From Actinospineispora acaciae DSM 45401 (lineage in GTDB: Bacteria; Actinomycetota; Actinomycetes; Mycobacteriales; Pseudonocardiaceae): a stretch of DNA of 56,305 bases. Shown in pieces: positions 8,151 through 16,092 of this stretch. The notes under the pieces were generated by a model, which was not told where the DNA came from, did not search any database, and saw only the letters and a list, made by a program, of their open reading frames with translations. The translations under genes were made by a program, and so were the position numbers. The DNA lies in NCBI RefSeq assembly GCF_000620785.1, contig NZ_JIAI01000028.1, forward strand, positions 1 to 56,305, given 5' to 3'. Position 1 is the stretch's first letter, and the number at the start of each line of letters is the position of its first letter.

Positions 8151-8876
8151 TCATCGTCGTGGACTCGCCGCGTCGGGAGAAGTGCGGTTCCGACCGTGTG
8201 CGCCCTTGTTGCGCAGGAGGGCGACGGCCAGTACAGCCATCCACAGCAGGTAGGCGCCGATGTTGATGCGTTCGTACACGCCGAGCCACGGTGTGGGCGC
8301 ATTGGCGATGATCTGGTCACCGTGCATGCCGGCCAGGGCGCCGAACACGATCGTCACCGCCAGGGTCGTGAGGGAGTAGAAGCGGAACCGCTTGCCGAGT
8401 GCGGCGGCGCCGAACCCCATGGCCAACAAGATGGGGAGCACGTTCGCGACGGTCACGATGATGTGCATCGTGTCGGTCGCCGACGCCTCGACCCCACGCA
8501 TGTGCATCGGGAACACGGGTGCCACCAGATCGATGACGCCGACACCCACCAGCAGCCAGCCGGTCACCCGTAGGGCGCGGTTGCGGCGGGCCAACCACAC
8601 GGTGCCGATGCCGAACGCGAGCGCCAGCACGCTGTGCACCAGGAGCAGCACGACCATGAGCGGTCTCGATGGGGCGTCGACGGCGGACAACTCGCTCACC
8701 GCTTGGTTCGCCGAGCTGTAGCCCTCCCAGCGCATGGCTCCGAACACGTTGGCCATCAGGTAGATCAGGGATGCCGCGATCCCGCAGGCGATCAGGAGCG
8801 CCACCGGCGCCGGCGGCGGCGAGCACCCGGCGGCGTCACCGCGCGCTGTCGGCGTCCGTCGAACGAACGTCGCCAT
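8151..8876 (-). CDS. DUF998-family integral membrane protein
   Basis: The 241-residue product has six hydrophobic segments (for example VALLIACGIAASLIYLMANV, LMVVLLLVHSVLALAFGIG, ILLAMGFGAAALG, LLWMAVLAVALL). It also has the family pattern of a short MRWEGYSS loop after the first membrane span. DUF998 proteins are of unknown function and sit in the cytoplasmic membrane. The start ATG 8876 gives a short basic N-terminus. It is intact and forms the boundary between the element remnants and the stress island. No DosR-like box was recognised upstream. Confidence 0.8.
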   Translation of the reverse strand: MATFVRRTPTARGDAAGCSPPPAPVALLIACGIAASLIYLMANVFGAMRWEGYSSANQAVSELSAVDAPSRPLMVVLLLVHSVLALAFGIGTVWLARRNRALRVTGWLLVGVGVIDLVAPVFPMHMRGVEASATDTMHIIVTVANVLPILLAMGFGAAALGKRFRFYSLTTLAVTIVFGALAGMHGDQIIANAPTPWLGVYERINIGAYLLWMAVLAVALLRNKGAHGRNRTSPDAASPRR

Positions 8877-9071
8877 TCCTCGCCTCCTCCAGCGCGAGGT
8901 CGTCGGGTCCGCGCTTCGACTTCAGCTTCGGGACCGAGACGTTGCGGCGCCTAGGGTCGTTCGCTCGCGACTCCTCGGTCCTTTGCCCCTGCGCTGAGCA
9001 GCGCCACGTAGCCTGGGAAGTGGGTCGACATCGCTGGAGCTCGCATCGCTGGACACCGCGCGGGTGGCTGG

Positions 9072-10068
9072 TCAGACGGGTCGTGCCGGCCCGCGAGTGG
9101 CTGGCGCGGTCCAGAGTAGGCGGGTGCCACCGGCGTCCGGCCGTTCGATGGCGCAGGTCCCGCCGTTGCTGGCCGCCCGCTGCTCGAGATTGCGCAGCCC
9201 GCTGCGCAGGGTGGTCGCCTCGGGGATGCCGGAGCCGTTGTCGGTGACCTCGGCGGCGACCTCGTTGTCCTGGATGGTGATGGCGACGGCCATGTCGGTG
9301 GCACCGGAATGCCGGACGGTGTTGCTGACCGCCTCGCGGATCACGGCCTCGACGTCGTCGGCCAGCTCGGCGGGTAGGCCATCGAGGTCGCCGGCCATGC
9401 GCACGGTGGTGCGGATCGGGCTGTCCTGGGTCAGTTCGGTGATGGACTCGTGCAGGATGGTGCGCAGCTTGGCGGTGTCTCTGGTGGCGTTCTGCAGGTC
9501 GAAGATCGCGGTGCGGATGTCCTGGATGACCTCGTGGAGCTGGTCGATGTGCTCGCTGAGCCGTTGAGCGACGACCGGGTTCTTGGCCCGCCGGTGGGTG
9601 GACTGCATGGCCAGCCCGACCGCGAACAGCCGCTGGATGACCTGGTCGCGCAGGTCGCGGGCGATGCGGTCGCGGTCGGAGGGGACTTCCACCTCGCTGA
9701 CGGCGGTCTGGGCCTCGGCGTGGCGCAGCGCGAGGGCGGCCTGGTCGGCGAACGAGGCCACGATCTGCGTCTCGGCCTCGTCGAACACTGGTGAACCCGG
9801 GTTGCGCACGGTGAGTAGCACGCCCGGCGATGGTGTCGGCCTTGCCCACTGGCAGCGCGAGTGTGGGCCGAACCGGGCCCGTCCTCACTGAGCACCCCGA
9901 GTGCGCCGTAGCGGGCGTGGACCAGGTTCATCGCCGCCTCGACGATCCGGCGAGCTGGTCGCGGGCTTCGACGATCTCGCCGATCCGGTCCTGTACCTCC
10001 ACCAGCAGCGCCCGCAACCGCAACTGCGACAACGTCTCGCTCACCCGGCCCGCAAGCTCGTCGCTCAC
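9072..10068 (-). pseudogene. DevS/DosS-like GAF sensor histidine kinase, decayed
   Basis: The start region (GTG 10068) reads SDELAGRVSETLSQLRLRALLVEVQDR, as in DevS-type kinases. A jump near 9955 then leads to RIVEAAMNLVHARYGALGVLSEDG, the beginning of the first GAF domain. Frame changes near 9880 and 9820 (an extra G in a GGG run) follow. From 9821 to 9072 a continuous frame holds the GAF end, the dimerisation helix and the ATPase domain (AVIREAVSNTVRHSG, VTDNGSGIP, GLRNLEQRA). Most of the GAF sensor region is deleted. The phosphoacceptor motif DLHD reads DLRD (Arg codon 9648-9650), so even the surviving part should not autophosphorylate. Confidence 0.8.
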
Positions 10069-10743
10069 GCGTGTTCACCTACCCCGACGGCCCAACGTCA
10101 CCACAGCAAAGTTATCCGGATTACCCGCCGACTCGTACACCAACCAATCGATCGGCTCGTCAGCACATGGCACGCAGGATTTCACTTGATGACGCCCCGG
10201 GTGCTACACCGCCGGCTTCGCCGACCGGAGATCATTTCGACCTTCTGGAGGATGAGCGCTGAGCGGATCAAGCGGATTCTCGCTTTGGTGAAGGCGCAGG
10301 AGCCGGCTGCGGTGGGCGGCCCGCCCGCGGTGGCGGACCGCCCACCTCCTCAAACGCGGTCATCGCCGAAAACTGCCAGGTCTCGGCCCGATGACCCGCG
10401 AGGCGTCAGGCGCGCGTTCCCTCCACGGGGGACGGAGGCGAACACCGCGGCGCCTGACACGTACGACGCTATGCCGTCCCGGCCGACAGCCGCGGCGACC
10501 GAATGGCCTGCTCGCCGGGGACCGAAGCCCTCAGCCCCGACAGACCCACCGCTCAGTCGTGGCGACGTTCACCCCGTGCCCGACACTCGCCCCGACCTCG
10601 CTGTGGCAGGGCCACAGCGAGGTCGCGGGTCCAGGAAGTTCGGTCGGTCCCTCGGGCCGGTCGGGTCATCCATCACCGCGAACGCGTCGCGGCGTCGACG
10701 GCGAGCGCCCGCGCACGGGGCGAGATCGAGGTCGACGGGCGCC
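10069..10743. other. 675-bp stretch without a confident gene
   Basis: It contains two weak plus-strand readings: a short acidic one ending at 10262 (MARRISLDDAPG...FDLLEDER) and one starting at ATG 10251 (MSAERIKRILALVKAQEP). Neither is recognised. A good DosR-like box lies at 10518-10531. The stretch may hold remnants between the broken kinase and the Ddn-like gene. Confidence 0.4.
10518..10531. promoter_or_regulatory. DosR-like box without an obvious target
   Basis: GGGACCGAAGCCCT fits GGGNCNNNNGNCCC at all but the last position. No intact gene starts within 100 bp on either side, so it may belong to a lost gene. Confidence 0.3.
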
Positions 10744-11178
10744 TCACGGCGGGTCGAGCTCGATCCTCACGGTGAGAAGGGCGGTGCCGAAGCGGCGGAC
10801 GAGTTTGGCGTGGCGCTCGTTGCCGAACGAGGTAAGGCGAGCGTCCGGGTCGTCGTCTGCCATCGTCGTTGCCGTGCCTGGTATCCACCGGCGGCCCAAG
10901 CGGACCCGCACCCGAGGATGTGCGACGAGGTTGCGCACGTATCCGGCGTGGCGTCCTTGTTCGGCGACCAGCCACACGGTCCGTTGTTCGAGGTGGGCGC
11001 CGACGACTGTGTGGCGGCGTTTGCCGGTGACGCGGCCGACGGTCTCGATGAGGATGTGGCCGGGTAGCAGCCCGAAGAATGCCGCGAGCTGTGACGGCGG
11101 GTTCAGCACGTACTTCTGGAGCCGGCGGATTCGTGCGCGACGCCGGGCTTGATCATGGTGCTCAGGCAGCTGAGTCAT
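10744..11178 (-). CDS. Deazaflavin (F420)-dependent nitroreductase-like protein (Ddn family)
   Basis: The product has 144 residues from ATG 11178 (MTQLPEHHDQ...). It shows the split-barrel pattern of the DUF385/Ddn family: ETVGRVTGKRRHTVVGAHLEQRT, WLVAEQGRHAGYVRNLVAHPRVRV and RHAKLVRRFGTALLTVRIEL. These enzymes bind F420H2 and reduce quinones or nitro compounds; the mycobacterial relative Ddn is membrane associated. It lies 34 bp downstream of the DUF6307-like gene on the same strand, so both probably share the box at 11441. The substrate cannot be told from sequence. Confidence 0.8.
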   Translation of the reverse strand: MTQLPEHHDQARRRARIRRLQKYVLNPPSQLAAFFGLLPGHILIETVGRVTGKRRHTVVGAHLEQRTVWLVAEQGRHAGYVRNLVAHPRVRVRLGRRWIPGTATTMADDDPDARLTSFGNERHAKLVRRFGTALLTVRIELDPP

Positions 11179-11212
11179 CCCTTGCGTCCTCTCGAGAAAC
11201 CGCACGCGGCCA

Positions 11213-11380
11213 CTACCGGATGCGCTCCGGGATGTGGTCGAGCGTGTAGAGGACGTGCACCGCGAGCGCGCGCGACTGCTGTTCGGTGAGGTTGGAGTGT
11301 TCCTGGATCACCGAGGCCACGCGCTCGAGCCGCTGCCGGTATCGCGGGCTGTGTCCGTCCTCGGGGAGGTTGGCTGCCAT
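11213..11380 (-). CDS. Small DUF6307-like protein
   Basis: A 55-residue product (MAANLPEDGHSPRYRQRLERVASV...) ending in a helical block, TEQQSRALAVHVLYTLDHIPERIR. This matches the pattern I associate with the DUF6307 family, small actinomycete proteins of unknown function. A DosR-like box starts 61 bp upstream. It is the first gene of a probable two-gene unit with the Ddn-like enzyme. The function is unknown. Confidence 0.65.
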   Translation of the reverse strand: MAANLPEDGHSPRYRQRLERVASVIQEHSNLTEQQSRALAVHVLYTLDHIPERIR

Positions 11381-11440
11381 GGTTGCCTCTCGTTCGTTCG
11401 TCGGGTGACCAGCCTGGTGTTTCCGTCCATTTGTTGTCTG

Positions 11441-11454
11441 GAGGCGAAGGTCCG
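11441..11454. promoter_or_regulatory. DosR-like box upstream of DUF6307-like/Ddn-like unit
   Basis: GAGGCGAAGGTCCG, with the recurrent CGAAGGTCC core, 61 bp upstream of ATG 11380. A weaker half-match (AGGGCCGAAGTCAC, 11505-11518) lies on the side facing the DUF1876 remnant at 11617. Confidence 0.5.
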
Positions 11455-11616
11455 TGTTGGCCGGGGCCTCCGGCCCGCCAGGTGAGCCAACGCCCCCTGT
11501 GGTGAGGGCCGAAGTCACTTCAAGATCGTAGGATGCGCTTCTACGCTCCGCGAACAACGCGATAGCCGGGCCGCGCACGGGCGCAGGCGGCGGTCGAACT
11601 TCGGATGGAGCGTGCG

Positions 11617-11835
11617 ATGGACGAGAGCAAGCGGTGGACCGTGTCGATCGATATCGACGAGCACGACGGCAGGACACGGGCGACCGCGCGACTGCGTACG
11701 CGGAACACGGACCATCTGTCGGGGCCGGGCTGGCCCGGCTCAACCCGCGGGACCGCGACGTGCCGGAGATCGGTGACGAGCTCGCCGCCGCCCGGGCACT
11801 GTCCGAGCTGAGCCACTGGCTCGTCGATCTCTTCC
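11617..11835 (+). pseudogene. DUF1876 protein (Rv1738-like), frameshifted and 3'-truncated
   Basis: From ATG 11617 (GGAG at 11607) the frame reads MDESKRWTVSIDIDEHDGRTRATARLRTRNTDHLSG. The homology then continues in the next frame as GLARLNPRDRDVPEIGDELAAARALSELSHWLVD. One base is lost near 11735. The usual C-terminus is missing because the sequence joins a flavodoxin stub on the other strand near 11820-11835. In Mycobacterium tuberculosis the homologue Rv1738 is a DosR-regulon protein linked to ribosome hibernation-like folds. Its presence supports the dormancy character of the island. Confidence 0.75.
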
Positions 11836-11879
11836 GTGGATCCGCGTCTGGTCGCGTACGTCACCAGCACGTCGGCCAT
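11820..11879 (-). pseudogene. Flavodoxin-domain 5' stub
   Basis: ATG 11879 opens a frame reading MADVLVTYATRRGSTEEI, the first strand and phosphate-binding loop of a flavodoxin domain (T-x-R-G-S-T). After about 20 codons the frame enters the antisense of the DUF1876 remnant and loses all similarity. It is evidence for a deletion junction rather than a working gene. Confidence 0.5.
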
Positions 11880-11946
11880 GACCTCACCGTCCTTTCGGCG
11901 TCGCCAGCCGTCTCAGCCGGGGCGGCGGCGGTCACCGAGTCGGGGC

Positions 11947-12555
11947 TCAGAGCAGCCAGCGCGCGCGCCGTACCAGGCGTTCCCAGGCCCGGCCCAGCCC
12001 CCAGGTGTGGCCGGCGTAGGCAGCCGCGCAGGCGATCAGGGCGAGTGCGTAGATGATGTGGTAGTCCACGACCGGGTTGGTCGAGTCGGTGGGATCCCCG
12101 GTGAACCCGAACCGGGCGGGTGGCCACTCCGCCGCCCACATGCCCAGCAGCATGAGCGTGCCGGTCAGCGCCGAGATGCGCAGCCCGATGCCGAGCATCA
12201 CGGCCAGCCCGATGCCGGCCAGGCCGACCATGAACAGCCAGTCCGCCCAGGGCGCGCCCGCCCAGCCGGCGAACATCTCCCGCAGCGGGCCCGCCTTCAG
12301 ATGGCCGAGGTAGCCCCGGGTCGGCGAGCCGCCGGCCAGCCACGCCTGTGGGGCCGTGGTGTGGTAGCCCAGGCCGAACAGCTTGTCCAGGAAGGCCCAC
12401 AGGAACACGAAGCCGATCCCGATGCGCATCAGGGCCAGCGCCCACCCGCCGGGCGGGCGTCGGGTGGCGGTCGTACTGGTCGGCTTGGGGTTCGGCTCCC
12501 GGCGGACGGAGTGCCGACCGGGCTCGATGGTCTCCTCGTGCTGTTGGACTGTCAT
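11947..12555 (-). CDS. DoxX/DoxD-family membrane protein
   Basis: The 202-residue product has a hydrophilic N-terminus of about 45 residues. A DoxX-type four-helix membrane domain follows: ALMRIGIGFVFLWAFLDKLF, WLFMVGLAGIGLAVMLGIGL, LTGTLMLLGMWAAEWPP and IIYALALIACAAAYAG. Family members include the thiosulfate:quinone oxidoreductase subunit and DoxX partners of superoxide and thiol defence in mycobacteria. A specific electron donor cannot be inferred. A DosR-like box lies 68 bp upstream of ATG 12555. The gene is intact although both neighbours are broken. Confidence 0.85.
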   Translation of the reverse strand: MTVQQHEETIEPGRHSVRREPNPKPTSTTATRRPPGGWALALMRIGIGFVFLWAFLDKLFGLGYHTTAPQAWLAGGSPTRGYLGHLKAGPLREMFAGWAGAPWADWLFMVGLAGIGLAVMLGIGLRISALTGTLMLLGMWAAEWPPARFGFTGDPTDSTNPVVDYHIIYALALIACAAAYAGHTWGLGRAWERLVRRARWLL

Positions 12556-12622
12556 CGTGATCCTCCGAATCGGGAACGAGCGTTGTCACCGACAGCGTCG
12601 CGTCGCTCGCGGGTGGGAGGTA

Positions 12623-12636
12623 CCGGCGAAGGTCCC
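12623..12636. promoter_or_regulatory. DosR-like box upstream of DoxX-like gene
   Basis: CCGGCGAAGGTCCC, with the CGAAGGTCCC core, 68 bp upstream of ATG 12555. Confidence 0.55.
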
Positions 12637-12669
12637 GTCCTGGTGGGGCACTCGATCCCTCGGCGCCGG

Positions 12670-12810
12670 CTACCTGACCACGGCGACCGGGCATCGGGCG
12701 TGGTGGAGCAGGGCGCGGCTGACCGAGCCGAGCAGCAGCTCGGCGAAGCCGCCGTGTCCCCGCGCCCACCACGACCATGGCGGCGATCCGTTCGGCGGTG
12801 CGGCCTCAGC
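12670..12810 (-). pseudogene. Universal stress protein, C-terminal fragment
   Basis: The minus strand encodes RIAAMVVVGA, then in a shifted frame HGGFAELLLGSVSRALLHHARCPVAVVR and a TAG stop at 12670-12672. This is the ATP-binding end of a universal stress protein (G-x2-G-x9-GS). The rest of the gene is absent, and upstream lies the Rv2629-like remnant on the other strand. The frame change (missing CG after GGGCGCG) and lack of a start make it non-functional. Confidence 0.75.
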
Positions 12811-12869
12811 CGGGTGAGGCGGTGCCGGTGCTCAGCGGGCCGTGGTCGTGCCAGCCGTAGATCGCGGTC

Positions 12870-13262
12870 ACCGGGGCGCGTGACCTGTACGCGGGCACCG
12901 GGCCGGTGGCGTCGGTGTACTTCGACCTGCGCGCCGGCGGGGACCAGGTCTGCGCCCGCTGGCACGCGGTCGCCGAGGCGCTGTCTCGCCAGAGGTCGGC
13001 CGTGGGTTGGTCGGGGTGGTACGGGCCGGCATCCTCGCCGATGACACCGTCTCGGCGGGCATGGCGTGGTACGGCCCGGCGCCCGCCGACCTCGCGCTCG
13101 AACCCGAGCCGTTGCGCGGGCTGGGACGGGGTGGCCGAGGCATGGCGCCTTGCCACGCGCGCCGCGTTGGGCGCGGGCGTGCGGGTTCACGTGCTCCCGA
13201 CCGACACCGCGTGGGAGATCGTCCCGGAGGGGATCGCGACAGTGTGCCGTCACCCCGCGTGT
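12870..13262 (+). pseudogene. Rv2629/baeRF-like release-factor-family remnant
   Basis: Three fragments in different frames resemble the eRF1-like (baeRF) family: TGPVASVYFDLRAGGDQVCARWHAV, then GILADDTVSAGMAWYGPAPADL, then AALGAGVRVHVLPTDTAWEIVPEGIATVCRHP. The middle and catalytic-loop regions are missing, so this is an internally deleted, frameshifted relic. Rv2629 belongs to the DosR regulon of Mycobacterium tuberculosis. The remnant ends where the P-type ATPase gene ends on the other strand. Confidence 0.5.
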
Positions 13263-15880
13263 CAGGGCGGTGCCAGGCGGCCGGCGTGGGTGAAGCGGCT
13301 TGCGCGCCGGTGCTGTCGGTGGCTCTGGTCTCGGCGTCGTGTCGTCGGGCGCGCGGCGGGTGTTTCGGTGAAGAAGTGGCGTTTGGCCAGCTCGACCAGC
13401 AGCAGGTAGACCACCACGAGCGCGCCCAGGGCGAGGAAGAACACGACCGGGGGCGTGACGAACCCCAGGGCACCGCTCACCGGGGACAACGGCAGCAGGA
13501 TGCCGATCAACACCACCGAGGCGGTGGCGGCCGCGAGCGCGATGCTCGGCCTGCTGTGCACGAACGGGACGCGGCGGGTTCGGATCGCGAAGATCACGAG
13601 GGTTTGGGTGGCCAGGGACTCGATGAACCATCCGGAGCGGAACAGCTCGGGTCCGGCGTGGAAGATCCCGAGCATGACCCCGAAGGTGACGAAGTCGAAC
13701 AGGGAGCTGATCGGCCCGAAGAACAGCATGAACCGGCGGATCATCCGCAGGTCCCAGTGCGAGGGCGCGCGCAGCTGTTCGGGGTCGGCCCGGTCGGTGG
13801 GGATGGCGAGCTGGCTGGTGTCGTAGAGCAGGTTGTTGAGCAGGATCTGCGACGGGAGCATCGGCAGGAACGGCAGCACCGCCGAGGCGGCGGCCGCGCT
13901 GAACATGTTTCCGAAGTTGCTCGACGTGCCCATCAGCACGTACTTGATGGTGTTGGCGAAGATCCGCCTGCCCTCGGCGATGCCGCCGGCGAGCACGCCG
14001 AGGTCTTTCTCCAGCAGCACCACGTCGGCGGCGTCCTTGGCGACATCGGTGGCGGTGTCCACGGACAGCCCGACGTCGGCCGCGTGCAGCGCCAGCGCGT
14101 CGTTCACCCCGTCGCCGAGGAACCCGACGTCGCGCCCGTGGGTGCGCAGCAGCCGCACCAGCCTCGCCTTCTGTTCGGGGGAGACCCGGGCGAAGATCGT
14201 TGCCGAGGCGGCCTCGACGGCCAGGTGCTCGTCGTCCATCGTCTCGATCTGGGCGCCGGTCAGGGTGCCTCCGGATGCCAGGCCGAGCTCGGCGCAGACT
14301 CGTTCGGCCACCAGTGGGTTGTCCCCGGTCGCGATCTTGACGGTCACGCCCAGCCTGGCCAGGGTGCGCAGGGCATCCGCGGCGTCGGCCTTGGGCCGGT
14401 CGGAGAACACCAGGAAACCGGCCAGGTCGAGGTCGCGCTCGTCAGCGGTGGTGACGGTGCGCAGTCCGGAGGCCGGCCGGGTGGCCACGGCGATGACCCG
14501 ATCGCCGGCGGCGAACCTCGCGTGCAGGGTGGCGGCCGTCCCGTCCGGCACCGACGGGCAGCGGGCCAGCACCGACTCCGGCGCGCCTTTCACCACGAGC
14601 AGCGGGCCGGCGTCGGCGCCGACCGTGAGCGCGGAGGTCATGCGGCGCTCGTGGTCGAAAGGGACCACCATGAGCCGCCGTCGATGTGGGTCCGGGCGGC
14701 GGTCGGTGGCGCGCCACAGCGCGGCGTCGATCGGGTTGGCCCCGGCCACGCCGTCGGTCTCGGTGGCCAGCAGGCCGAGGCGGAACACCTCGTCGCTTGG
14801 TGTCCCGTCCGGGCTCAGCGCGGCGGTGAAGTCGATGCGGCCCTCGGTCAGGGTGCCGGTCTTGTCGGTCACCAGCACGTCGAGGTCGCCGAGGTCCTCG
14901 ATGCACACCAGCCGTTTGACCAGCACCCGCCGCCGCGCCAGCCGGCGGGAGCCGGTCGCCAGGCTGGTGGCGACCACCGCCGGCAGCAGTTGGGGCGTGA
15001 TGCCCACGGCGATCGCCAGTGCGAACAACAGCGAGTCCAGGAGCGGGCGGGACAACAGCAAGTTGATCATGAAGACGAACGAGGTGAGCACCACCGCCAC
15101 CTGCAACAGCAGCTCGGAGAACCGGCGCAGCCCGGCCTGGAACTCGGTCTCCGGCTGCCGCTGTCCCAACTCGAGCGCGATCCGCCCGAACTCCGTCCGG
15201 GCGCCGGTGGCCGCCACCACCCCGAGCCCGCCGCCGGCCCGCACCACGGTGCCCATCAGCGCGCAGCAGCTCAGCTCGGCCAGTTCGGCCCGTTCGGCGA
15301 CCGGGTTGGCGCCCTTCACCGCCGCCGAAGTCTCGCCGGTCAGGACGCTCTCGTCGCACTCCAGGCCGGTCGCCTCGAGCAGCCGGACATCCGCCGGCAC
15401 CACCGCGCCCATCCGCAGGCGCACCACGTCCCCCGGGACCAGCTCGGTCACCTCCACCTCGACGAACGCGCCGTCCCGCAGCACCGGCGTGGTGTGGCGA
15501 ACCCGCGTGTGCAAGGCCTCGGCGGCGCGCTCGGCGCGATACTCGTTGACGAACCCCAAGCCGACGCTCGCCACCAGGATCACGGTGATGATCACCGCGT
15601 CGGTGTGCTCGCCGAGGAAGTACGACACGACTGCGGTGACCAGCAACAGCACCAGCAGAGCGCTGCGCAGCTGGCGGACCAGCACGGCCAGCGGCCGCGC
15701 CCGGTGGCTGCGCACCGCGTTCGGGCCGACCGTCTCGCGCCGCGCCGCCACCTGAGCCGTGGTCAACCCCGAGGGGGTGGTGTCCAGCTCGGCCAGTGCG
15801 TGCTCGACCGACTGCGCGGCCGCCCGGCGAATCGGTACGCCCGGTGGGCTCGACCACGCCGGGGTCGCCTCGACGGTCAT
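13262..15880 (-). CDS. Cation-transporting P-type ATPase (MgtA/CtpF-like)
   Basis: The product has 872 residues from ATG 15880. It has the P-type ATPase layout: an N-terminal cation-ATPase region (EHALAELDTTPSGLTTAQVAARR), the actuator motif VLTGETSA, phosphorylation motif VTDKTGTLTEG near residue 335, and the hinge GFLGDGVNDALAL. Membrane helices follow (SSNFGNMFSAAAASAVLPFLP, LPSQILLNNLLYD), matching the P3A/Mg2+-type group. It should move a divalent cation, probably Mg2+, across the cytoplasmic membrane at the cost of ATP. CtpF, a related P2-type pump, is a DosR-regulon member in mycobacteria. The first 34 codons are duplicated at 1249-1350. It is divergent to the CoA-transferase. Confidence 0.9.
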   Translation of the reverse strand: MTVEATPAWSSPPGVPIRRAAAQSVEHALAELDTTPSGLTTAQVAARRETVGPNAVRSHRARPLAVLVRQLRSALLVLLLVTAVVSYFLGEHTDAVIITVILVASVGLGFVNEYRAERAAEALHTRVRHTTPVLRDGAFVEVEVTELVPGDVVRLRMGAVVPADVRLLEATGLECDESVLTGETSAAVKGANPVAERAELAELSCCALMGTVVRAGGGLGVVAATGARTEFGRIALELGQRQPETEFQAGLRRFSELLLQVAVVLTSFVFMINLLLSRPLLDSLLFALAIAVGITPQLLPAVVATSLATGSRRLARRRVLVKRLVCIEDLGDLDVLVTDKTGTLTEGRIDFTAALSPDGTPSDEVFRLGLLATETDGVAGANPIDAALWRATDRRPDPHRRRLMVVPFDHERRMTSALTVGADAGPLLVVKGAPESVLARCPSVPDGTAATLHARFAAGDRVIAVATRPASGLRTVTTADERDLDLAGFLVFSDRPKADAADALRTLARLGVTVKIATGDNPLVAERVCAELGLASGGTLTGAQIETMDDEHLAVEAASATIFARVSPEQKARLVRLLRTHGRDVGFLGDGVNDALALHAADVGLSVDTATDVAKDAADVVLLEKDLGVLAGGIAEGRRIFANTIKYVLMGTSSNFGNMFSAAAASAVLPFLPMLPSQILLNNLLYDTSQLAIPTDRADPEQLRAPSHWDLRMIRRFMLFFGPISSLFDFVTFGVMLGIFHAGPELFRSGWFIESLATQTLVIFAIRTRRVPFVHSRPSIALAAATASVVLIGILLPLSPVSGALGFVTPPVVFFLALGALVVVYLLLVELAKRHFFTETPAARPTTRRRDQSHRQHRRASRFTHAGRLAPP

Positions 15881-16092
15881 CCGTGCTCTCCCCACCGCAT
15901 CAGGCCGGGCACCCCGGGGACGCTCCTCCCGGCACGGCCACGACAGCTCCGATGCTCGTCTCGCGCTCCGCCTGGCCACAGGGTCACAAGTCCCGCCGGG
16001 CCAGGACCGGCGGTCTCGGCGGCTGTCGCGCCGGGCGTGACGGAGAATGACTCCGTGCGGGTGCTCTCCGAGTCGCGGCTGGCGGCGATCTT
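15779..16092. repeat. 314-bp direct repeat, right copy (left copy 1249-1562)
   Basis: Identical to 1249-1562. At this copy both flanking genes continue into full-length coding sequence, so it is the original locus. Recombination between the copies would excise about 14.5 kb. Confidence 0.95.
15981..15994. promoter_or_regulatory. DosR-like box in the ATPase/CoA-transferase divergent promoter
   Basis: GGGTCACAAGTCCC matches GGGACTWWAGTCCC at 11 of 14 positions. It lies 101 bp upstream of the ATPase start (15880) and 61 bp upstream of the CoA-transferase start (16055), so it could serve both. Confidence 0.5.

Noticed and set aside
9072..9821. Annotating the 249-residue kinase frame as an intact histidine kinase
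   Set aside because: GAF homology continues upstream in other frames and the phosphoacceptor His is Arg, so it is the tail of a broken gene.
13007..16054. Very long plus-strand open frame (over 1,000 codons) in front of the CoA-transferase
   Set aside because: It is antisense to the P-type ATPase and has shadow composition (Gly/Arg/Gln/His-rich). The true CoA-transferase start is GTG 16055 with a ribosome site.
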